A DNA stretch of 64,000 bases. Source: Fragum whitleyi. Its lineage: Eukaryota > Mollusca > Bivalvia > Cardiida > Cardiidae. The stretch spans positions 73,185,558 through 73,249,557 of the forward strand of contig OX411543.1 in NCBI GenBank assembly GCA_948146395.1. Reading direction: 5' to 3'. The notes beneath the pieces were generated by a model, which saw only the letters and a list, made by a program, of their open reading frames with translations, was not told the origin of the DNA and did not search any database. Both the position numbers and the translations under genes were made by a program. This document shows, piece by piece, positions 11,791-22,188 of this stretch. The stretch's first letter is position 1. Every line of letters begins with the position of its first letter.

Positions 11791-12046
11791 TTATAACCTT
11801 TTTTTGTCTTGTTTTCGTCGATGTTTCTAACTGAAATGCAAGATTCTAGAAATAACTGCATGATATCATTGTTCTAAAAATAACTATGTGATATCATAAA
11901 AAATATCAAACGGGATGTTATCACACGGATTTTCGCATAGTTATAAGATAAACTTAGATCCTATAGATTTTTCAAAAATGAATTCAAATTTGACAAATAT
12001 GATAAATGACAGTTGAAGATTCAACTTTACTCGTTTTAGAACCAGC

Positions 12047-12164
12047 CCTGCGTTCAGGAACACAAAACGGTGCAAACTGTTTTTCAATTACACCCTGCTT
12101 TGCACGTGCATTTGAGTGCAAAGCGGGGTAAATTTGGCAAATAGTTGGCACCTGAACGCAGGTG
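12047..12164. mobile_element. Palindromic ~125-bp MITE, copy B
   Basis: Outer ends 'CCTGCGTTCAGGAA' and 'CACCTGAACGCAGG'; centre 'TTTGCACGTGCATTTGAGTG' flanked by CCTGCTT / AAGCGGGG. Same family as 6624-6748; the arms have diverged. Confidence 0.75.
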
Positions 12165-13007
12165 CCCTGTCATAGGTAACATGTAGAAACTTTTCCTATA
12201 ACTCCCATTAATGAACGAGCTTGTAGCGACTGTAGTTTTAATGCAGTAGAGTATGAGGAGTATATTTTGTTTTTCCGTTCCAGATATAACCAATATTGAG
12301 ATGAGTTCATCTACACTTGCTACAATAAGAATATATCTAATTGTAACTACAGCTCTAAAATTATTTGGCTACTAAGTAATGAGGACAGCAATATTTGCAG
12401 AAATATAGCGAAATTAATATATAAGTTTTTTTTTTTTCATATTGTTCCCCTGGAGTCAAATATGGGCTCTGACTGTACCCACCATATTTAGCACTAAGGA
12501 TGAAATCTAAAAAACTTGTTCTCATGCCAATATGCTTGTGTAAGGGCTGTGCACAGGCATATCCTTTTTACTCTTTACTGAAAACATTCCATGGTATTGA
12601 TCTTATTTAGAATTTATCTCCTTGTTGACATTTGCCTATTTTAATTGATGTGATATCCCAGGGGTCAAAGAGACTCAGGTGAGCAATCTAGGACCATCGT
12701 GGTCCTCTTGCCATTTACTTAGGACACTTTACTCATACTGAAACAAATCAAGTGGACTATGGTTGTCTCGCTTCGACTAAAATATATATAATTGTTCATG
12801 TCACTTTTCTATCCTTTTTTTCTGTTCACAAGTTGGTTCACAAGTTGGTGTTCGCCATGTGAGCTTTCCTTAATTTAACATTTTCGCATTCACACTCGTA
12901 TTTGTGATATAGTACATGCACATTGTATATTAACTTATGAAAACAACTGAAAACGTGTCTTTGTTTATTTGTCTGTTTTTAACTTCCCCTTTTAACATTT
13001 TTTTCAG
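12165..13007. other. Unassigned spacer with one repeat fragment
   Basis: At 12671-12715 the complement reads AAGAGGACCACGATGGTCCT then GATTGCTCACC, the 5' end of the hairpin-bounded tandem-repeat family seen intact at 36343 and 59466. Nothing else recognised; no gene. Confidence 0.5.
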
Positions 13008-13190
13008 GCAGTGGTTGTAGCACCTAACAATTGTATTTCTCACACCAGTATTACCATTACATCCCTTTCTTGTCTCTACCTACTAACCCACATAGGTCTT
13101 CGGTTTTTCTTTCTTTTTGCCGCCGTCGGGGATCGAACCAGGGACCTTAAGAATGACAGTCCGACGCACTAAAAACTGCGCTATAAAGGC
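13008..13190 (-). mobile_element. tRNA-derived SINE family A
   Basis: Reverse orientation. The tRNA-like head (complement of 13120-13190) has an A-box like TAGCGCAG and a B-box GGTTCGATCCCCGACGGC; the body then runs to 'GTTAGGTGCTACAACC'. Shortened relative to 59672-59946. Confidence 0.7.
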
Positions 13191-13410
13191 AACTGAAGGC
13201 GATTGAGTCTTTTCTGTTAAAATAAATCCCGTAACTCTTGTAAACAAGGGAAGTAATTTGAAACCCAAACAAAACGTATAAAAAATCGTAAATAAATTTA
13301 AATTTGAGACAATAAGTATTTTAGATATATGCTTAAAACGGTCACTCGTGTCTGTGGTTTTCGTTAAGTTTATTTGATGCTGAAATGATTCTAAACAAAA
13401 TTACTCTTTT

Positions 13411-13575
13411 TGGCACGGAGTCCGAGTTGGTTAGCTAGCAATTTATCTGATGGTTGCGGGTTTGTGCCCACCGGAGGCCGGCATTGTATTTTGGCCAGTC
13501 AGACAGAGACCCAGCCCGCCCAGCTATTAAAAGGAGTAGCAATTGTAAGGAACCATCGTCTTGCCCCTTCTCCCC

Positions 13576-13580
<5 letters not shown>
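13411..13580 (+). mobile_element. tRNA-derived SINE family B
   Basis: The head 'GAGTCCGAGTTGGTTAGC' and the B-box region 'GGTTGCGGGTTTGTGCCCAC' are followed by 'GGAGGCCGGCATTGTATTTT', 'GACCCAGCCCGCCCAGC' and 'GAACCATCGTCTTGCCCC'. It matches, segment by segment, the inverted copy at 57116-57371. Its CTCTCTC segment passes directly into the long CT microsatellite. Confidence 0.7.
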
Positions 13581-13960
<380 letters not shown>

Positions 13961-14445
13961 TGAAGCTTTTTCGTGTATGCTGAATTCCTGAGCTACTTAT
14001 CGACGGATTGTATTCAAAATTTACAGAAAGACACAGTATCGGAGATGTGCATATGCATGTACAATTTGGGTTACAGTCTCTTGATTGTAGCAGGCCCCTT
14101 AATTCATTTGAGCTATTCTGCAATTTAGCTTGTGTTGATTTTAAAGCTCATGATTGGTCCACGGAGACGCACAAACAGAAAAATACGCTTATTGCCGCAA
14201 TGACGTTTTTCTTGCGCGTTCATAAAGAATGTGCCTTCGTATAATTGTGACCCCCACAGTAGAAAAGGGACCATCTGGGAAGTTACGATCCTAGTAAGGC
14301 TGCGCGTTTCGCGCAGCCTGGGTGACAAAGGTGGAACGTTTAAACAGTCGGTCGATTTTCTGAATCTAGTATAACAAGTTCACCTCCGTTTGAAAGAATT
14401 ATTGAAATGCGACCTCTGGTTGACCAATCTCTTTTATAAATACAT
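13961..14445. other. Unassigned spacer
   Basis: No gene. 'GTGACCCCCACAGTAGAAAA' (14249) and 'GTGACCCGCCATTCAAAAAG' (18076) look like ends of another dispersed repeat, but full borders were not established. Confidence 0.35.
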
Positions 14446-15180
14446 ATAATTGCAATCCAATAAAATAAAGAATTCTGATTGGTTTAAATCGCATCACGTG
14501 GGGAAATCCATTGCACTTTATTTCTGTATAAAATGCAATAGGTCTTTCGGGAAACCCCCGAACGTCGATCTGCAAGTCCTGTGTTGTTGGAACTCGAATT
14601 AACCTAGTTCCCGATCATCAACGCAACATTTCTAATCAATCTATTATAAACTAAGATATTTTCGAAAGAATTTACGAAAACAAGCATGCAGTTCTGATTC
14701 TGTGCCGACGTAAACTTTGAAAACAGCAAGTCGACGAAGACCGTCAAGCAACACTCTCAACTAAGACCGACCATGCCGTTTTCGTTTAAAAACACAGACT
14801 TACTTGGCAGAAACAAGCTTTTTTGTCATAAGTACCTCTACGAATTTTAATGTTGTCGTTTATTTGTGTATCATTTGTTTTACTTTATGACATTTCACTT
14901 CGATAGCGAGATAAACAATACACGATCTAAAAATAGATCGTGTAATTTTTTTTTACCCGGAGAAAGTAGACTTGAAGCTTTAATGTTTGGCCGAGTATTT
15001 TAATAGTTTCTTCGATCTAAAGGATTGCAATTATAAGGGACGAGTGTCTTTTTCACTGCATTTATTGGGGTATAAAGTGCAATTGCCTTAGCACATGGCT
15101 TAAACATTTGCCATGTGCTAAGGCAATTGCACTTTATACCCCAATAAACGCAGTGAAAAAGACACTCATCCCTATAATAT
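14446..15180 (+). mobile_element. Composite TIR element plus 150-bp palindrome, copy 1
   Basis: Part one (14446-15036) is bounded by ATAATTGCAATCC and GGATTGCAATTAT. Part two (about 15029-15180) is a near-perfect palindrome whose arms contain 'AAGGGACGAGTGTCTTTTTC' and 'GGGTATAAAGTGCAATTGCC' around 'GCTTAAACATTTGCC'. The same two-part unit recurs in inverse orientation at 40515-41270. 'CGATCTAAAAATAGATCG' forms an additional internal hairpin. Non-coding. Confidence 0.7.
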
Positions 15181-15619
15181 TTAATTGACGGGGTTACCAG
15201 GGGCTACGTTTTTATCCTTGGACGAAAAAAGATGAACAGGGTAACTGAAATAGGATATACATGTACATGTAAACCTTATTGCCTGTCCTGCGTTCAAGAT
15301 GAACAACATTAGCGATGTTTATTACCTCTCTTTGATAAAATATGCATACAGATTCTATGAATAGCTTTCTGTGTATTCATGGACCTATCATACGCCTACA
15401 AAATTAAACGATGTTGGTAAAATCGTTGATCATATCTACCGATTTTCATTTTGAATGTCATTGATGATCTTATCATTTTAGTGATTTTGGGGCGGTTTTT
15501 GAATGGTTTGAGTGAGTGTTTGGGATGGATGAATGAATGGAGAGCTGATTGTCAATTGCACGATGTAATAGATTATATATTTATAACAATAATAATGATA
15601 ATGATAGTAACAATAATAT
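15181..15619. other. Unassigned spacer
   Basis: No supported gene or RNA. Confidence 0.5.
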
Positions 15620-15626
15620 ATAATTA

Positions 15627-15690
<64 letters not shown>

Positions 15691-15760
15691 ATTTACTTAT
15701 TAAGGTAGCCCATTATGTTCTCATTATACAAACAAAACATTTGTCTAATGCATATTTGTT
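15620..15760 (-). mobile_element. LINE 3'-end fragment with triplet tail
   Basis: The complement reads '...ATAATGGGCTACCTTAATAAG', then A/T-rich, then an (AAT)n tail (15629-15690). This parallels the 3' end of the LINE at 19105 (GAGCTACCTTCTTTAAATAA then a triplet tail), so it is probably a severely 5'-truncated copy. Confidence 0.5.
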
Positions 15761-16662
15761 TCGTCCGGCGGGGAGAAAATGTAACGACAGTGTAGCTTCA
15801 AAACAAAAATCAGACTGATGTGAAAACTAGTTATTTTGGGACAACGGAAAGTTCTACTTTTTTCGGGGGGGGGGGGGGGGGCGTTTCTACGTCACCCAGT
15901 GTTAGTACTACGTGAGAACAATCCTGTCAGTTGTTAATAGCTTTTCAAAAAAGGAGTATCGGTTTGGTTCAATTTTCTTTTTTACAAGACTTACCTCCGC
16001 TCGACAACTGTGCTTTTTGAAAATGGCACTGTTCAAGAATTCTATACAATTAGAATATTAATCAAAGACATCTATTAAATGCGAAATCATCTGCTAATCC
16101 TAGACCACTCGAATTTTTGTTTCGCGCAAGAATGCTACTTATAGACAAGGCGGTGATTCGCCTATCGGGTTTTCCGGTGGTGTAAGGGGGATAAAAACTA
16201 GCTGGCTGAACTGGTATCCCGCATTTACATACTCGGATTTTAGGAAGATCTCTCACTAATGCAGAACTTCTTGTGTCTAGATCACCTCGGTGAACAATCC
16301 CGAACATTCCCAGGAATTTTGCAGTTTTGAGGGATTGTGATAAGATGGTCGTAAATCGCTTGTAGTACTAAAGCGAGTAAGGACACTCTGAGCACGAACA
16401 CATAAAAGTCAACTTTTGACACTCTCCGTTGTTTTAACACTTTTACTACGAAAGGAGCCTAAAATATAAGTCATTTACTATCACTTGAGGGGTCTTCCAA
16501 TAGCAAATTGGACATTTTAATATCTTTCTAGAATTAATTAAACTACGTCGTCTGCTTTCGACAATGTACATGTATTCTTTATATAGCTGGTAGCCTACTC
16601 CGCTTAACTCGAATTTCCGTTTAACCTGTGTTTACGCGGAAGGGGGACATTGGCTCTTTCAA

Positions 16663-16696
<34 letters not shown>

Positions 16697-19104
16697 GGGG
16701 GGGGGGGACGCTCAACGGAGGCACAAGTGCAATGTTTTCTAGGCGAATCCTCTCCGGTGATCAATCCTGTACACTTTTCAGAAATCAGGTCGTGGCTACA
16801 ATGTCGTAACTCAGATAAAACTATACAGGGAACTAGGACATTTTTATCACAAACATCTAAAATCGATAATTAACTCAGTCCGCGGTGTTTTCTTAAAAAT
16901 TACTTAAGGAAAGATAAAATTGAAGTCTTCAGGTCTACGTTTAGGGGTTCTCCGCCTTTATTTCGGGTAGACAATATATGTTTTTTGTTAATTTATATAT
17001 CTTTAAGTCGTCTAAAACAGACAGTCGCCTTATCGTATATTTAGGCAACTCAAATTCTAATGAGTTAAGGCATACTTTCGCCGATTTGAATTCCGTTGCG
17101 GGGGCTGTGAGGGATATTAATTCGCACGACGCGCGGTCTACGTTTCGCATCTTTTTGTTATTTACACTTATGTTTGTTTTCTTCTTTCTTTTATTGCATG
17201 GGTAACGGAAAACGATCGCATTCGCAAACAAGTCTCCTGCCGTAGATATTAAAGAGCAATACCTTCCGAGATGGTACGTTTTCATGGGGAAATACTCAGT
17301 GCCTTTCTCGGGAGGTTTTGCGCTTTACCGGGCCCGGAGACCAAATGACGTCAGATCTATACCGTAGTACGTAATGTACGGAGTTACGACATTGATTCTC
17401 CGGACAACTTTAAACACTAAAGAGCCATTTTTGGACATGCATACATTGTCTACATCTAAAAATCCGATGTATTTTCCATAGCATTAGACCTCCCTGTAGC
17501 GGTCCCGTGGATAGCGTTTTTCTAATCAACCGTTCAACCCATATTTAGAATATTTTGGGCGCTATGCCAATTGACCCTTTATTTTTTTTTATTTATTTTT
17601 TTTTTTTTTTTTTTTGACAATCTCTAGGTCTTTCATTTATTTTTTTTCTCTCCCAAGTGCTGACAGGCATACCAAAAATGTTCGTTTTCCCATTAATGAT
17701 TTATGATGTTTTTAACCAAGCTTCGTGAAAAAATATGAGACGAATCAACACAAGCAAACAATGTCTTGCAATTCATATTTTATGGAATACACTACATTTA
17801 GATAAAGAATTGTAGGCCTTATATGTTTTGAGACATAGAATTTCAATGATATCATTAACCTTGAAGCCGCAGCTGTATTTGCGAGATTTCTTTTGTTCCT
17901 TATTAATATAGTTGTTTGGTGCTATTTGTGGACATTTACATTAAAGTTACTAATCTATCATGAATTCTCAATAGCACATTTTTAGTTACTTTTAAATTTA
18001 GAGTAATTCTTATATTAAATGTGAAGTTAACAGCTCATGCGGATTAAAGAGGGTCGGATGCTCCTGATTATTATGTGACCCGCCATTCAAAAAGGAACGA
18101 TCTGGGTATTGCGCAAAATAATTATTTGAAAATGCGACCTCTGGTTCACCGCTACTGGAACCGATCTTTTTTTTTTTTTTTTTCAATTTTTTTTCGGGTG
18201 CTCCTTTTTTTGCGTGACGGGTCGCACATACTTCATAAACAAAATAAACCTAAAGTGTTAATGTCATATTCCATTCGTATTTTGAACCGTAAACATAGGC
18301 TTAACAAAAAGAAGTAAAAAAAAGTTTGCATTAACATTAAAACTTGCCGATCTTGGGTCGAAACATTTTACATTTATCACATTTTACATAGATAATTACT
18401 TTTCGTCTCGTTTTATTTTCACCACAATGTCACCAGAAACGTCCACCTCCAGTGCTTCCAGCGCTTTGATTATGTTTATAATGTATGGGCATTAATATAT
18501 ACATACAAAGCTGATAGAATTTTACAAACATCCGCAAACAGTTTCGTATCTTGAATACATGGCTGTTATATTCACCACGAAAATAATTCATTCCAAAAAA
18601 TTACTCAAAAGTGCGTTTACGGATGAGTAGAAACTCTAACATAATATAAATCACTGATGAACATTAAGAAAATTATAATATCGAATTTTATAATAAATCT
18701 TTTATAAGATATAATTGAAGAATGTACCTAGGACGTGTATAAAATTGCTGATTCATTAAAAGGTACACTGGTCCAATAACTGTTTCAATAACAAAAAAAT
18801 AGAAAACGCATTTCAAAGGAAAGTTTGAAATGGTTCGGGTGTTTACGCGCATGAATGCGTGTGTCATCGGTGTTTATTCATGACAGGGGAGTTGGGGGAT
18901 TCCCTCACTTTTTATAGAAGATCACCCATATTTTATAGATTTGTCGGGAAATTTTTACTATAACCAAATATTAAGAGTATGAATTACCACATTTCTTAAA
19001 TGCGTCGATTTTTATGCTGAAATCCCCCACATTTTGAAATCTTAGAATTAACACTGGTGATATTGTATGTCGGTGAGGAGAGGTGCGTTCGTTCGTGTCG
19101 GATT
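15761..19104. other. Gene-poor stretch with homopolymer runs
   Basis: No protein family recognised in either strand. G-run 15863-15880; T-run then G-run 16664-16707; T-runs about 17582-17615 and 18167-18193. The 114-codon frame at 16941-17285 (minus) has no recognisable motif. Degenerate dispersed repeats are likely, but borders could not be set. Confidence 0.5.
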
Positions 19105-19106
19105 AT

Positions 19107-19161
<55 letters not shown>

Positions 19162-19966
19162 TCTTTATTTAAAGAAGGTAGCTCATTAAGCTGTCATCAT
19201 ACAAACAATACAATGAAGAACTTATTTACAATGAGGCCTTCTATAACAATATGAGGTATTGATCATCATATAAATTCATGCATTTGAAATGATATATGTA
19301 ATGATTTAAAATTATGCTAGTAAACATGAATATGATGATAATGTGTTATAATTGGGAGTGATGATGATGATGATGATAATGATGATGATGATAATTATTG
19401 TGATTATAACAATGATCAGAAATGATAAGGATATCAATTATTTATAAGACATACACAATGAAGAAAAGGAACCGTTCTGGTTAAATCCCGTTATTTTCCA
19501 TCAAATAGGTTTTCAAATATCTTTTAAAGCAAGACATATTTTCAATCATTCGTAGTTTATGAGGAATAGAATTCCAAAATTCCATACCTGTATATGAGAA
19601 TGATTTCTTTAAAAAATCTGTTTTAGGAGCACATTTATGAGATATTTGGTTGCAGTATTCTGATCGTAATTCATAAAATTGGTTATGACTAAGTGTTACA
19701 AATTTCGACATATAGGAGGGAGCTAACCCATAAATGGTTTTGTAAACCACTAGAATCGTGAAATATTTACGTCTGTTTTCAAACGTTAACCATTTCAGAG
19801 AAAAGAAATTTTTTGAATATTGCGTGGGAGAGAAACAGCTTGTATAATGTTTTCTGACCCACCAACGAAATGTTTTGTCTTGTTGACCCACCGAATAGAG
19901 GACATCCGTAAAACACAAAAGGAACTCCGTAAAAAAATAATTGAAAGGGAGATTATTGAATCTTCG
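19105..19966 (-). pseudogene. 3' end of a non-LTR retrotransposon (LINE) reverse-transcriptase ORF
   Basis: Reading leftwards from about 19935 to the stop at 19481, the frame gives 'LKWLTFENRRKYFTILVVYK', 'TIYGLAPSYMSKFVTLSHNQ', 'KSFSYTGMEFWNSIPHKLR' and 'FKRYLKTYLME'. This is the typical C-terminal segment after the RT domain in CR1/L2-like elements (xLPxxxRxxxKxxxxxYKxxxGxAPxYL; FxxxxxxxWNxLPxxxR; FKxxLKxxL). Downstream is a 3' UTR, ATG/ATC triplet runs (19360-19397) and a terminal triplet tail (19105-19161). 5'-truncated: the RT catalytic core and endonuclease are absent, and the frame upstream runs into a palindromic MITE. Confidence 0.75.
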
Positions 19967-20098
19967 GCTGCGTTTAGTACGACAGAACTGTTCAAAGTGT
20001 TTGCAAATGATACCCCGCTTTGCACGCAAGGGTGCGTGCAAAGCGGGGATACAATTTGCAAATATCTTGCATCGTTTTGTCGTCCTGAACGTAGGGCA
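19967..20098. mobile_element. Palindromic ~125-bp MITE, copy C
   Basis: Centre 'TACCCCGCTTTGCACG' / 'CGTGCAAAGCGGGGATA'; outer end 'CGTCCTGAACGTAGGGC'. Lies at the truncated end of the LINE fragment, so the apparent 240-codon minus frame at 19481-20203 is LINE plus MITE read together. Confidence 0.75.
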
Positions 20099-20135
20099 GT
20101 TGAGGTCAAATCGAAGTTGCATATGATGAACGGGT

Positions 20136-20264
20136 GAATTTAATGTCGCCATGTGGCGCCCCGTGCTATTCACGGATGAGTCCTGGTATTGCCTGGACAA
20201 CACTGATAGGCGGGCTAGGGTGTGGAGAAGGCCGGGGGAAATGTTTCATGCAGCAATTGGGTCG
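20136..20264 (+). pseudogene. Tc1/mariner-type transposase fragment
   Basis: From about 20151 the + strand reads 'WRPVLFTDESWYCLDNTDRR' then 'ARVWRRPGEMF', followed by a stop at about 20264. The FTDES block with the downstream R-V-W-R-R-P-G-E is the region around the second catalytic Asp of Tc1/mariner-family DDE transposases. Only about 38 residues survive, squeezed between MITE copies C and D; a relic. Confidence 0.75.
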
Positions 20265-20395
20265 CGAAACGAATAATTCTGAAATAATTATTAATCATGT
20301 TTGAATGATCTTCAAGTTCGGAAGATCTGCGAAAACACGCCTGCTAGGCCCGACCTGCGCTGGGTCAGGATGCAAAATTTTTGGAAAATAACACC

Positions 20396-20525
20396 CAGCC
20401 CGGCGTTCGGGATGACAAAACGGTGCCAAATTTTTGCACATCATAAACTTGGGTACCGCTATGCACGCAAGTGCACGTGCAAAACGGGATATAACTCGCA
20501 ATTGGTTTGCACCATTTTGTCAGCA
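20396..20525. mobile_element. Palindromic ~125-bp MITE, copy D
   Basis: Left arm 'CCAGCCCGGCGTTCGGGATG' and 'ACAAAACGGTGCCAAATTTT'; right arm 'CAATTGGTTTGCACCATTTT'. Centre 'ATGCACGCAAGTGCACGTGC'. A diverged copy. Confidence 0.7.
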
Positions 20526-20545
20526 CAAGCAAATCGAAGATATAT

Positions 20546-20708
20546 TTGAGGTAGTGGACCCTTAATAGTTAGGCAAAGGTCTGGAAGTCACAAACTTTAA
20601 CAGCGTTTACCGGGTTTGCTAATGATTTTAATTACGAAATCTCGATTAAAATGTGAAAGATGGTATGGTCCGAAGTGTTGCGGATTTTTTACGGGTCCAC
20701 TACCTTAA
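20546..20708. mobile_element. Foldback MITE 'GGTAGTGGACCC', copy 1
   Basis: Inverted ends TTGAGGTAGTGGACCC and GGGTCCACTACCTTAA, with an internal hairpin. Other copies at 43055-43220, 48081-48245 and 56934-57092. Terminal TTAA may be a target duplication or part of the TIR. Confidence 0.75.
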
Positions 20709-20984
20709 CGCAGAGAAGGGTTGACGCTTCATGTCATTCCCAAACCGCCCCTTCATGCCCGATGGGTCATTTGATTTATCTGTGACTCGGATAATTTCAG
20801 TTTTCTCTGATTAGTTTTATGGCTAATTCTTACGGCCGGGTTACCAGTAATAACATATTCAATTCATATGTGAAGTCGCCACACAACTAAAAACTAATTC
20901 AAGCCGCGATGTTCCGAATACAGAAGGTGTTACCGTTTGTTTGGACTTATTCAAAATGTCGGTCTATGACAACGTACGTATAAA

Positions 20985-21171
20985 TTGTTTTAGGTAGGTT
21001 GTAGGTAGGAAAGGTATGAAGGTAAGGAAGGTAAGTAGGTAAGTAGGTAGGTAGATAGGTAAGTAACTGGGTAGGTATGGTGTTAGGTAGGTAGGTAGGT
21101 AGGTAAGTTGGTTGGTAGGTAAGTTGGTTGGTTGGTTGGTTGGTTGGTTGGTTTTGTTTGTTTGTTTGTTT
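20985..21171. repeat. TAGG/GGTT tetranucleotide microsatellite, left part
   Basis: Irregular (GGTA)n / (TAGG)n then (GGTT)n and (GTTT)n, ending at a SINE tail. It continues beyond the SINE at 21436. Confidence 0.9.
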
Positions 21172-21435
21172 GAATGGGTTTAACGCCGCTTTCAACAATC
21201 TTGCAGTTATATCGCGGCGGCCGGAGCACCTAACAATGGTTTCCTGGTATTTCTTTCACCTGTACTACCATTACACCCTTTCCTAGCCTCCGACTGCTAT
21301 CTCACATAGGTTTACGATTATCTACCGATTGGTGAGAGACAAACGTCGGAAAGGATATTTGCCGCCACCGGGGATCGAACCCACGACTTCCAGATTGGAG
21401 TTCTTGTGCCTAACCAACTGCGCTATAGTGGCGGC
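21172..21435 (-). mobile_element. tRNA-derived SINE family A, nearly complete
   Basis: Reverse orientation. The tRNA-like head (complement of 21360-21435) opens GCCGCCACTATAGCGCAGTT, with A-box TAGCGCAGTTGGTTAGGC and B-box GGGTTCGATCCCC, and closes GGTGGCGGC, so an acceptor-like stem is kept. The body includes 'CTATGTGAGATAGCAGTCGG' and ends 'AAAGCGGCGTTAAACCC' before an (AAAC)n tail. It sits inside a (GGTT)n array that resumes on the far side. Confidence 0.85.
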
Positions 21436-21776
21436 TTGGTTGGTTGGTTGATAGGTTGGTTGGTTGATTGGGTGGTTGGTAGGTTGGTCGGTAGGTTGGT
21501 AGGTTGGTTGGTTTGTAAGATAAGATAAGGTAAGTAAATTTAATGTAGGTAAGGTAAGGGTAGGTAGGTAGGAAAGGTAAGTTAAGGCTAGGTAGGCAGG
21601 TAGGTAGGTCGGTCGGTAGGTAGGTATGTAGGTAGGTAGGTAAGGTAATAGTAGGTAGGTAGGTAGGTTTGTCGGTAGATAGGTAGGCAGGTAGGTAGGT
21701 CGGAGGTGAGTAGGTATGGGGTGGGTAGGTAGGAGGTTGGTAGGTTGGTAAAGTAGGTCGGTCGGTTGGTAAGTCA
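21436..21776. repeat. TAGG/GGTT tetranucleotide microsatellite, right part
   Basis: (TTGG)n then irregular (TAGG)n. The 151-codon minus frame here (Tyr/Leu/Pro/Thr-rich) is a microsatellite translation. Confidence 0.9.
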
Positions 21777-22169
21777 TTGAAATTTAGTCAAAATTATTTT
21801 AAAGGGTATTTTAAATAATCTTTCATCTTGAATAAAAGAATACTTTCACAATGCAAAACACTTCTGCATAAAGGAACATTAATGTAAACTACTTTACCCG
21901 GTACCTGTAGCATCTTGCCCCACAAGTAGAGGGTCCAGTTGTTTCATTGCACCGGTCGTTTATTAAATCTTAATTTTGACAAAACATTATACGCTAATCA
22001 TTATTTGTCAACAATGTCCACTTATTCTTAATTTCTCAGTGAAGACTTTGGTATATAAAAAAGCCGAATCGGGTAAATGATAGGGCCTTTATTGTGAAAA
22101 GATATAAATTTGTAATAGATAGCTCCGGTCTCCCTCTATATGTAGTTGTCTCCCCATTATCTTTTTAAG
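21777..22169. other. Region upstream of second thioesterase-like gene
   Basis: No exon recognised. It may contain the promoter or a 5' exon of the gene at 22189. Confidence 0.4.
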
Positions 22170-22188
22170 TCACAAAGTTGCCGAGACT

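Noticed and set aside
19481..20203. A single 240-residue minus-strand protein
   Set aside because: Only the part from about 19935 down is retrotransposon; the N-terminal part is an inverted MITE read in frame, so it is not one gene.
21322..21777. 151-residue Tyr/Leu/Pro-rich frame
   Set aside because: Translation of a TAGG microsatellite and part of a SINE.
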